Of a stretch of 64,000 nt of DNA, positions 17,484 through 24,847 are shown in pieces; within the stretch, counting starts at the first letter, position 1; every line of letters starts with the position of its first letter. The translations under genes were made by a program, and so were the position numbers. Origin of the DNA: Gorillibacterium timonense (lineage in GTDB: Bacteria; Bacillota; Bacilli; Paenibacillales; NBRC-103111); the NCBI RefSeq assembly GCF_001457415.1, contig NZ_LN881724.1, positions 124,001 through 188,000 of the forward strand, in the 5' to 3' direction. The notes under the pieces were generated by a model. It ran no database searches. It had not been told where the DNA came from and worked only from the letters and a program-made list of their open reading frames with translations.

Positions 17484-17738
17484 ATGACCGAGCAGGTAAA
17501 AGCGATCGTTTATTCCAGCACTCATTGCCAATACTGCGCAGGGGTCAAGAAGTTCCTCACCGACAAAGGAGTTGCCTACGAGGAACGGAACATCGACCTC
17601 AATGACGCCTTCGCCGAAGAGCTGTGGAACACAGGCATGCGCTCCGTCCCGGTAACTGTGATCGGGGATACGAAGATTCTCGGCTTCAATCAGACCGCAC
17701 TGAACAAAGCCTTGGCAGACGCGGAAGGCTTGCTTTAA
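17484..17738 (+). CDS. Glutaredoxin-like thiol-disulfide protein
   Basis: This 84-residue thioredoxin-fold protein has a CQYC active site (Cys15 and Cys18) and the cis-proline segment SVPVTVIG. NrdH and bacilliredoxin-like glutaredoxins have this size. It lies between trxB and a peroxiredoxin and probably shuttles electrons between them or to another reductase. The AAGGAGAG site supports the ATG at 17484. Confidence 0.88.
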   Translation: MTEQVKAIVYSSTHCQYCAGVKKFLTDKGVAYEERNIDLNDAFAEELWNTGMRSVPVTVIGDTKILGFNQTALNKALADAEGLL

Positions 17739-17797
17739 TACCGAAACTTGTGTCCAACCGTTTGTATTCAAAGAAATGACATTCAAGGAGGTTTCTC

Positions 17798-18367
17798 ATG
17801 ACCGCTAACGCACAGACGAATGTTTACCCCTACGCCAAAGTCGGGTTGCCCGCACCCGCTTTCGAGCTGTTGTCCACCAAGAACCTGGATTCGCTGGAGG
17901 AAAAGATTTCGCTCGAGGACTACCGCGGCAAATGGCTCGTGTTTTTCTTCTGGCCGTTTGATTTCTCCTATGTCTGTCCGACCGAGATCGCCGCGTTCAG
18001 CGACAGCTACGATGAATTCAAGAAGCTGGACTGCGAGATCCTCGGAGCTTCCGTGGACAGCGTCTATACGCATCGTGCCTGGATCCAGACTCCGCGTGAG
18101 AACGGCGGCATCGGCGAAATCTCGTTCCCGCTCGTCTCCGATTTCCACAAGGAGACCGCCGACGCGTACGGCATTCTCGATCAGACGAGCGGGGCCGCCC
18201 ATCGCGGCTTGTTCATCGTCGACCCGGAGGGGATTCTCCGCTACCAGGTGGTAACCGACATGAACGTCGGCCGCAGCGTGGACGAAACCTTGCGGATTCT
18301 GCAGGCGCTGCAAGCAGGCGGATTGTGTCCGGTCAACTGGCGCCCGGGGCAAAAGACTCTCGGCTAA
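17798..18367 (+). CDS. 2-Cys peroxiredoxin (AhpC/Tsa family)
   Basis: The 189-residue enzyme reduces hydrogen peroxide and organic peroxides. The peroxidatic cysteine is in FSYVCPTE (Cys60) and the resolving cysteine in GLCPVNW (Cys177), with the catalytic Thr and Arg context present. The RBS is AAGGAGG before the ATG at 17798. No ahpF is adjacent; the upstream trxB and glutaredoxin genes are likely electron donors. Confidence 0.93.
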   Translation: MTANAQTNVYPYAKVGLPAPAFELLSTKNLDSLEEKISLEDYRGKWLVFFFWPFDFSYVCPTEIAAFSDSYDEFKKLDCEILGASVDSVYTHRAWIQTPRENGGIGEISFPLVSDFHKETADAYGILDQTSGAAHRGLFIVDPEGILRYQVVTDMNVGRSVDETLRILQALQAGGLCPVNWRPGQKTLG

Positions 18368-18556
18368 ACGAAAGCGGCAGCTCCACTTGGGGGAAGCGAC
18401 CGAGGCTGGAGGGTCCGGGAGTCGCAAATGATATCGATATCCAGCGGGAGAGGAAGGATGAAACGATCCCACCTCTCCTGGTTTTGGCTTATCCGGGCAT
18501 TATGATAAGCTTAGGGATAGACGAAGTGAGAGTAGGAGTCGAAAGGACGGAGGAGA

Positions 18557-18874
18557 ATGGCAGGAGTGTATACCAAGGAGATTCAGCCTGTAGAGGTTCA
18601 TAAGCGGCTCGAAAAGGAAGCCCTGTTCCTGCTCGACGTCCGGGAGCAGGATGAATGGGAAGACGGCCACATCGAAGGTGCCCGACATATCCCGCTCGGC
18701 GAGCTTGGAGAACGGATGGGGGAGCTTCCCCGCGACAAGGAGTTGATCCTCGTCTGCCGCAGCGGTAACCGAAGCGGCCTCGCTTGCGAATACATGGAAT
18801 CCATCGGGTATGATGTTACCAATATGGTTGGAGGAATGCTCGCTTGGCCGGGCAAGGTCAAGACGGGACGTTGA
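18557..18874 (+). CDS. Single-domain rhodanese-like protein
   Basis: The 105-residue protein is a single rhodanese domain with the active-site loop CRSGNRS (Cys67) and the family opening LLDVREQDEWEDGHI. It transfers sulfane sulfur or handles persulfides. The start at 18557 lies behind GGAGGAGA. The 189-base gap after the peroxiredoxin (18368-18556) has no further gene; cotranscription is possible because no terminator is evident there. Confidence 0.9.
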   Translation: MAGVYTKEIQPVEVHKRLEKEALFLLDVREQDEWEDGHIEGARHIPLGELGERMGELPRDKELILVCRSGNRSGLACEYMESIGYDVTNMVGGMLAWPGKVKTGR

Positions 18875-18891
18875 CGAGAGAGGTTAACAAG

Positions 18892-18940
18892 AAAACGCTG
18901 CTTCGCTCGGGAGCCTGTAGCCCGAACGAAGCAGCGTTTT
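18892..18940. terminator. Bidirectional terminator
   Basis: AAAACGCTGCTTCG (18892-18905) pairs with CGAAGCAGCGTTTT (18927-18940), with an inner CGGG/CCCG stem. A/T runs on both sides fit termination of the rhodanese gene and of the convergent gene at 18955. Confidence 0.88.
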
Positions 18941-18954
18941 GACGTTTCTCTTCT

Positions 18955-19842
18955 TTAGATTCGCCCATACGCGCGCAGAATGAGCAGGTTTTTCATGGTC
19001 AGATAGCTGCGCCATTCGCCATCCGCCGCAGTGGATAGGGTGGGAAAGGAGAGGGACCAACCTCCGTCCTCGTTCTGCGTTTCGATGAGCGCATCGAGGT
19101 GCTGCTCGACCTGTTCGTCCGTGAAATAACTGCGGCAGAGAGAACCGGGAGCAGGCGCCCATTCCAGGATAGGATGAACGTATCCGGCAGCGTAAGGATC
19201 GAGCTCGATGACTCCAGAGGAACGGATCAGAGCGCCGACGCGTTCCAGCTCGGGCACCGCGCGCTCTCGGTCCGGGACATGCACCAAAAAGCTGAGTACC
19301 TGAATCCAGTCGTGGTAATCGACATCCCGCACGGTCTCCGTCTGCTTCCAGAGAAAGGCCAAGGTCCGGTCATGCCAGTCCGGCGCGGACGAGCCGGCAA
19401 AGGCTCCGAGCTTGAACAGGAGGCCGATGAGCCTTCCTGTCGGATTGAGGGCGGGTTTCGAATCTTCCTCCGTTTCCCACCAGGGGGCATGGGGATAGTC
19501 CTGTACCTGAATGAGGGTTTGAGGCACGCCGCCTCCCTCCCGGGTGATGCCGCCGACGAACGCGGTGATGCGCGCGAGCATGTCTGGCTCTCCGCCGCCC
19601 AACTCGTCCAGGATCAAGAGAGCCTCTTCGGTAGCCACCGGCTGGCTGTGAGGACCGCGCAGATCGGGCTCGAAGGCGCTGCCGAAGCCCCCGTCGAGGT
19701 TTTGGTAAGCGCGGAGCACCGAGATCACGGCTTCGCGACTTCCTCCCTCAAAATGATACTCAAATCGTCTGCGGTCAAGCAGCCGCGCACTGCGATAAAT
19801 AAACTCTTTTGCCAAGGGGAGTACGTTCTCGCTGGATTTCAT
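18955..19842 (-). CDS. Alpha/alpha-toroid protein (prenyltransferase/squalene-cyclase fold)
   Basis: The 295-residue product has repeated QW-like elements (YQNLDGGFG, QTQNEDGGWS-type turns near the C-terminus) typical of the terpenoid cyclase/protein prenyltransferase alpha-alpha barrel. The DXDD motif of active cyclases is not visible, so catalysis is doubtful. The ATG at 19842 follows GAGGAGAGG. It may be cotranscribed with the two upstream minus-strand genes. Confidence 0.7.
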   Translation of the reverse strand: MKSSENVLPLAKEFIYRSARLLDRRRFEYHFEGGSREAVISVLRAYQNLDGGFGSAFEPDLRGPHSQPVATEEALLILDELGGGEPDMLARITAFVGGITREGGGVPQTLIQVQDYPHAPWWETEEDSKPALNPTGRLIGLLFKLGAFAGSSAPDWHDRTLAFLWKQTETVRDVDYHDWIQVLSFLVHVPDRERAVPELERVGALIRSSGVIELDPYAAGYVHPILEWAPAPGSLCRSYFTDEQVEQHLDALIETQNEDGGWSLSFPTLSTAADGEWRSYLTMKNLLILRAYGRI

Positions 19843-19898
19843 CGAATCCTCTCCTCTAAGATCCAAGATTGATCGAATTGCCTTTCCATCCCTAACCA

Positions 19899-20585
19899 TT
19901 ATCGAAGCGGGTAGAGCTTCTCAAAGAATTTCATCGCCTCCGGGCTTGCGGCCTCCTCCAGACGTTCGCGGACCAATCGGGCTGCCGCTTTCAGCTGCAA
20001 GGATTCCGGCTCGATGTCGCTTGCCTCCATCCAGGCCTCCGCGGTGGAATAAGAGACGCTGCTCCAGCCGCTCGGTTCGCCGTCCGCATTTCGGCGGATG
20101 TGGGCTCCGGTGACCACGATATCCATCGCTTCGGTAAGCGCCTTGATGCTGCGATCGTAATCGGCTTTGCTCGTCTTGGCCTTCATACCGGCTGCTCCGC
20201 GCAGCTCGCGGGTATCGATCCCCCCGGAGGTGCGGATGATTTCGTACAGATCAACGGCTTCCTTGGGGAGAAGGCCGTCATGGTATCGTTCCTTAATAGA
20301 GCCTCCGCGCTTCGCCACCAATCGCAGCAAGGGAAACAGATCAGCAGCGATCAGGATCGATTTTCCTCGGAAAAACTTTCCGTAGGCCGCATCTCCGGAG
20401 GATGGAAAATGAACCCGCCATTTCCAAGGATCGCTCTCGAGTCCGGTGTGCCAAGCCTCCGCAGCCGTGGAAGCGGAGAGGGAAGGATGGTTCGGCACAG
20501 AGGGAACGAGCGGAAGGATTCCGTAGGTTTGTACGAGCTGTAAAGCTTCTTCGTAAGTCGTGATCGGGGTTGTAGCTGTGGACAT
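19899..20585 (-). CDS. AlkZ-related winged-helix protein
   Basis: The 228-residue protein resembles a group of short Bacillales proteins described as related to the DNA glycosylase AlkZ/YcaQ. Recognisable are ITTYEEALQLVQTYGILPL, SDPWKWR, AAYGKFFRGKSILI and GWSSVSY. The length is about half that of true AlkZ, so glycosylase activity cannot be assumed. Its start lies one base after the stop of the WYL regulator, so the two are translationally coupled. Confidence 0.65.
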   Translation of the reverse strand: MSTATTPITTYEEALQLVQTYGILPLVPSVPNHPSLSASTAAEAWHTGLESDPWKWRVHFPSSGDAAYGKFFRGKSILIAADLFPLLRLVAKRGGSIKERYHDGLLPKEAVDLYEIIRTSGGIDTRELRGAAGMKAKTSKADYDRSIKALTEAMDIVVTGAHIRRNADGEPSGWSSVSYSTAEAWMEASDIEPESLQLKAAARLVRERLEEAASPEAMKFFEKLYPLR

Positions 20586-20586
20586 G

Positions 20587-21543
20587 TCAATGTTCCTTTC
20601 GTTCGTCGTCTTGTGGAGGCTGCTCGTACCGGTTGGCTACCTGAAGGGCTCGCTCGCGAATTTCATCGCGCAGGGAAGCCGGTTCGAGCACCTCCGCATC
20701 CGGGCCGAGAGAATAGAACAGCCGGATCAACCAGTCCCATTCGGTGGAGGGAATGCTGAAATCTGTTTCCCATACGTCTTCGCCTAGGAAGGTGATGCAT
20801 TCGCCGATATGGCGATCACGCTCGATCTGGAGCATCCCCCGATAACTCAAGCGAGCGCGAATGCGCAACGGGGGGAGAGCTTGTTTTTTCTCTTCCGGCT
20901 CTTGCTCGGGTGCGATTGCCGGAGCCGTGACGGGGTGAAGCGAGTCCATCCGGTCCACTCGGAAAAGTCGGTTCTCTCCATGCGTCCAGGAATAGGCATC
21001 GCAGTACCAAAAGCCGTTCGCCGCATAAATCCGTTCCGGGCGTAAAAGAACCGTCTTCGCTCCGGATTGCGAGCGATAGGCAACCTCCAGGCATTGAGCT
21101 TCGGCGGCATGCCGGATCAACTCGGAGAGCAGCGGAGTTCGGTAATGGCGTTTCGGAACCTCCATCTCGACCCTGGACAGCAAAGGCTCCATACGTTCGA
21201 GCGTGTTCTCGGGAAGAATGGCGGCGAGCTTGTCCAATAGAGTCCACCGCTCTTGGTTGAAGGGGGTATCGCTATAGCCCTGCAGCGCCTTCAGAGAAAA
21301 GAAGAGCGCCAGCGCTTCTCCCGATTCCAGGTTTAGCGGAGGCAGCCGGTACCCGCTCATGAGACGGTAGCCTCCCGAAGGCCCGCTCTCGGAGTACAGC
21401 GGAACGCCCATCTCGGAAAGCGCTTGAATGTCACGAATAATCGTGCGGTTGGACACCTCGAATTTCTCCGCCAGACTTCCGGCTGTTTCGTTTCTCTGCT
21501 GCAAGGCAAGGAGCAGCGCGATCAATCGGTCCTGCCGTTTCAC
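20587..21543 (-). CDS. HTH-WYL transcriptional regulator (YafY type)
   Basis: This 318-residue regulator has an N-terminal HTH_11-type winged helix (LAEKFEVSNRTIIRDIQALSEMGVPLYSE) and a central/C-terminal WYL domain (ERIYAANGFWYCDAYS), followed by the WCX extension. The most likely start is GTG at 21543 behind AAGAAGG, not the longer upstream frame. It probably controls its own operon with the AlkZ-related gene; the ligand is unknown. Confidence 0.85.
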   Translation of the reverse strand: MKRQDRLIALLLALQQRNETAGSLAEKFEVSNRTIIRDIQALSEMGVPLYSESGPSGGYRLMSGYRLPPLNLESGEALALFFSLKALQGYSDTPFNQERWTLLDKLAAILPENTLERMEPLLSRVEMEVPKRHYRTPLLSELIRHAAEAQCLEVAYRSQSGAKTVLLRPERIYAANGFWYCDAYSWTHGENRLFRVDRMDSLHPVTAPAIAPEQEPEEKKQALPPLRIRARLSYRGMLQIERDRHIGECITFLGEDVWETDFSIPSTEWDWLIRLFYSLGPDAEVLEPASLRDEIRERALQVANRYEQPPQDDERKEH

Positions 21544-21650
21544 GGATTCACCTTCTTTGGGCTGTCTGCCTTCATTATAAATCAGTATCGGTGACAAGAT
21601 GAATGTCACCAATCATTTTGGGTTCAGCAAAAAAATTCTTCTCGTTGCTT

Positions 21651-23387
21651 TTAGGTCTGGCGGGAGGCGGACGGGCTGCGAAGCTGCGCGTCTACTTCCT
21701 CCAGAAGCGAAGCCATGGCAACGAGACGTTTGCCGCCGCGATCCGCAACCTCGATCCATCCGTCACCTGCTGCCTTGCCTACGATCAGGCGCAGCGGGAG
21801 TCCGATGAGATCAGCATCGTGGAATTTGCTTCCGGGGCGTTCTTCCCGGTCATCCAGGAGCACCTCGTAGCCGGCCTTCGTCAGAGCGGCGTAAGCTTCC
21901 TCCGCCAGCTCGCGCTGCCTCTCGTCGCGTGGCGACAAGAGCAGCAGGTGGATGTGGAACGGAGCGATCTCCGTCGGCCAATGAAAGCCGCTTGCATCCG
22001 AATGCTGCTCGGCCACGGCGGCGAGCAGCCGAGAGACGCCGATTCCGTAGCAGCCCATGAGCATCGGTCGGCGCGCTCCGTCGGCTCCGGTGAAGGACGC
22101 GTCCAGCTTGGAGCTGTATTTGGTGCCGAGCTTGAAGACATGGCCGACCTCGATTCCCTGCCAAGCCGAGAGCGCCGTTCCACAGTGAGGGCATGCATCT
22201 CCGGCTTCCGCGTTCCGGCATTCACCCACTTGATCCGGGATGAAGTCGCGCCCCGGTACTACCCCGGCATAATGCCAATCCGGTTCGTTGGCGCCAGTCA
22301 GCGCTTCCTTCAGCGCCATCACCTCCGGATCGGCGAGCACATGCACGGATAGCCCGACCGGCCCGGCAAAACCGGAGGGCGCGCCGGTCACCCGTTCGAC
22401 TGTCGCCGCGTCTGCAAGCTCAAGATGCTCGGTGCCAAGCAGCTTGCGCAGCTTGATCTCATTGGCCTCCCGGTCTCCGCACAGAAGGACGGCGACCACG
22501 CCGGTATCGGTAGAGTAGAGCAGAGTCTTGATGATTCGATCAGCGGCAATCGACAGAAAATCGCACAGCTCGGAGATGGTGCGGATTTCCGGGGTGTGCA
22601 CCTTGCGGAGTACGAGCTCTTCGCCGGTGATCGTGGTTTCACAGTCGGCGTTCATCGCCGGACCTGATGTCGCCGCTTCTACGTTTGCCCCATATCCACA
22701 AGAAGGGCAAACGAGGAGGGTATCTTCGCCGGAAGCGGCGAGAGCCATGTACTCATGAGAGCCGCCTTCCCCTCCGATCGCCCCCGAGTCCGCTTCGACA
22801 GAGACGAACTCCAGGCCGACCCTGCGGAAAATGCGCTCGTAAGCTTGCCGCATGCTGCGGTAGCTCCGGTCCAGGCTCTGCTCGTCCGCATGAAAGGAAT
22901 AGGCATCCTTCATGAGGAATTCCCGGCAGCGAAGGAGTCCAAAGCGGGGACGGCGCTCATCGCGGAATTTGGTTTGGATTTGGTATAAGGTGATGGGAAG
23001 CGACTTGTAGGAGGACAGGTCCTGGCGAACTAGCGCTGTCACGACTTCTTCATGGGTAGGACCGAGCGCGAACCCGCGTCCATTCCGGTCGGTCAGCCGG
23101 ATGAGCTCCGGCCCGTAGGCGGATGCCCGGCCTGATTCCTCCCACAGCTCCATCGGCTGCAGCGATGGCATAAGAAGCTCTTGAGCGCCTGTCGCGTCCA
23201 TCTCCTCACGAACAATGCTCTCCATCTTGCGCAGGACCCTTCTGCCCAGCGGCAGATACGTATAGATTCCCGCCGCCAATTGGCGGATATAGCCAGCCTT
23301 TAGAAGCAGGCGGTGGCTGGAGGCTTCGGCATCGGCCGGAACTTCCTTCAGAGTCGGAATCAACCATTCGCTCTGTCTCACTTGCAT
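21651..23387 (-). CDS. proS: Prolyl-tRNA synthetase (bacterial type)
   Basis: The 578-residue class II synthetase charges tRNA-Pro. Class II motifs are readable: motif 1 near GRRVLRKMESIVREEM, motif 2 FRDERRPRFGLLRCREFLMKDAYSF, motif 3 in MGCYGIGVSRL. A YbaK-like editing insertion lies at about residues 230-390, and the C-terminal anticodon-binding domain follows. A T-box leader precedes it, so expression responds to uncharged tRNA-Pro. Confidence 0.95.
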   Translation of the reverse strand: MQVRQSEWLIPTLKEVPADAEASSHRLLLKAGYIRQLAAGIYTYLPLGRRVLRKMESIVREEMDATGAQELLMPSLQPMELWEESGRASAYGPELIRLTDRNGRGFALGPTHEEVVTALVRQDLSSYKSLPITLYQIQTKFRDERRPRFGLLRCREFLMKDAYSFHADEQSLDRSYRSMRQAYERIFRRVGLEFVSVEADSGAIGGEGGSHEYMALAASGEDTLLVCPSCGYGANVEAATSGPAMNADCETTITGEELVLRKVHTPEIRTISELCDFLSIAADRIIKTLLYSTDTGVVAVLLCGDREANEIKLRKLLGTEHLELADAATVERVTGAPSGFAGPVGLSVHVLADPEVMALKEALTGANEPDWHYAGVVPGRDFIPDQVGECRNAEAGDACPHCGTALSAWQGIEVGHVFKLGTKYSSKLDASFTGADGARRPMLMGCYGIGVSRLLAAVAEQHSDASGFHWPTEIAPFHIHLLLLSPRDERQRELAEEAYAALTKAGYEVLLDDREERPGSKFHDADLIGLPLRLIVGKAAGDGWIEVADRGGKRLVAMASLLEEVDAQLRSPSASRQT

Positions 23388-23404
23388 TCATCCTCCTTTG
23401 GAAT

Positions 23405-23674
23405 AATAGAAAAACGCGCTTCTGTCCGTAAGGGACGAATGCGCGTTCGTGGTACCACCCAAATTTGACCTCCCGGCTATGCTCGGCCGACTGGTCCTTT
23501 GATCGCTGTAACGGGCTAAATCCCGGCCGCGGATACTGATTTCCCCGCAGCGACTACCGGAGGGGAAGCGGACGGACGGGCGTGAAAACCTTGCAGCCAG
23601 TGGGTTTTCTCTCTGCAGGCCCGGGTAAAACGTCAGCTTATGTGCCGGATGATGGTCGTTATTGGATTGGAGTT
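23405..23674 (-). promoter_or_regulatory. T-box riboswitch of proS
   Basis: On the minus strand the conserved T-box sequence GGGTGGTACCACG (23460-23448) is followed by a terminator stem AACGCGC/GCGCGTT (23447-23441 and 23419-23413) and a T run. Upstream, GAAAACC/GGTTTTC arms could be the distal part of stem I. Uncharged tRNA-Pro would stabilise the antiterminator. I did not fix the specifier codon, though several proline codons (CCC, CCG, CCT) occur in the expected region. Confidence 0.88.
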
Positions 23675-23680
23675 TCCATA

Positions 23681-23709
23681 ACGTTACCAGATCGCTATAC
23701 GGAGGTCAA
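23681..23709 (-). promoter_or_regulatory. Promoter of the proS T-box transcript
   Basis: On the minus strand TTGACC (23709-23704), a 17-base spacer and TAACGT (23686-23681) give a leader of about 285 nucleotides to the proS start. Confidence 0.55.
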
Positions 23710-23863
23710 GCGTCACTTTGAAAACGAAGTCGAATCCGGTAATCCGGGTTTGCATATCGGCCTCTGTTCAGGCATCATTAAACTTAGTGAACAAACCGAG
23801 ACTCGCATAAGCGCATGGACATCCGTCTCAGGCTGTCCTGCCTCAACCGAAGGAGCTGGAACC

Positions 23864-24739
23864 ATGGCAGATTATCAAGTGAATGCTTACCGAGATACGT
23901 ATGAGGTTTATGAATTGACGGAGGAGAGCACGGGTTCGCGGGTGACGGTATGCCCGGAGCGCGGCGGCATCGTAACCGGCTTCGCAAGCGGCGGCAAGGA
24001 GCTCTTGTACCTCGACCGAGACACCTTTTTGGATCCGAACGCGAACATCCGCGGCGGAATTCCCATCCTCTTCCCGATTTCCGGTCAGCTTCCGGAGGGC
24101 ATGTATGAATGGGAGGGTGCTGCTTATCGCATTCGCAATCACGGAGTGGTGCGCAACCGTCCCTGGCAAGTGGTCGGCACCAGCACGGACGGCTCCGCTT
24201 CCCTGACGCTCCGGTTTGTCAGCGATGCCGGAACGGAAGCCGAGTATCCGTTTGCCTTCGAGCTGCTCTTTACCTACCGCTTGCAGGATGGAAAGCTGCG
24301 GATCGAACAGGAGTACATCAACCATTCGGATCGTCCTCTCCCGTTTTACGCAGGCTTGCATCCGTATTTTTACGCGACTCCAGGACCGGTCGCCTATCAA
24401 ACGGACGCGACCCGGCTGCTTGACCTGAACGATGGAGAAGAGAAGCCCTTCGCCGGTACCCTCGATATCAGCGAAGCGAAGGAATCGGTTGTTCTGCTGA
24501 ATGCTTCGGAACCGTCGATCTCGTTTCTCCCGAACGGCGCCGGAGCGATCAAACTGGCCTACAGTCCCGTTTTCAAGTACATCGTGCTGTGGACCGCACC
24601 GGGCAAACCTTTTTTATGCGTCGAGCCGTGGATGGCGAAGAACGAAGAAATGCTTCGGGGGGAAGAGCTCGTGAGCGTCGAACCGGGAAGCCGACTACAC
24701 GCTTTTGTCGAGATCGCAGCCGGAAGAACAGCCGAATAA
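23864..24739 (+). CDS. Aldose 1-epimerase family protein
   Basis: The 291-residue beta-sandwich protein matches the aldose/hexose-6-phosphate 1-epimerase family: GGIPILFPISGQLPEG in the N-terminal half, the catalytic-type histidine in YAGLHPYFY, and a C-terminal CVEPWMA. It would interconvert alpha and beta anomers of a sugar. The true start is the ATG at 23864 behind AAGGAG; the frame stays open 94 codons upstream only because it runs antisense through the proS leader. Confidence 0.85.
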   Translation: MADYQVNAYRDTYEVYELTEESTGSRVTVCPERGGIVTGFASGGKELLYLDRDTFLDPNANIRGGIPILFPISGQLPEGMYEWEGAAYRIRNHGVVRNRPWQVVGTSTDGSASLTLRFVSDAGTEAEYPFAFELLFTYRLQDGKLRIEQEYINHSDRPLPFYAGLHPYFYATPGPVAYQTDATRLLDLNDGEEKPFAGTLDISEAKESVVLLNASEPSISFLPNGAGAIKLAYSPVFKYIVLWTAPGKPFLCVEPWMAKNEEMLRGEELVSVEPGSRLHAFVEIAAGRTAE

Positions 24740-24847
24740 CCGAAACCGCCGCCGATAGTGTGGGGCTTGTAGCTGAACCGCACTGAACGTTACGAGAATT
24801 GAATTTGATAAGCATTCACTTATGCGGAAGGAGGGGATCTAGGCGCC

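Noticed and set aside
23770..23800. AAACTTAG near 23780 as a third copy of the perR/trxB palindrome
   Set aside because: Only a half-site is present, with no matching second arm, in front of an unrelated epimerase gene.
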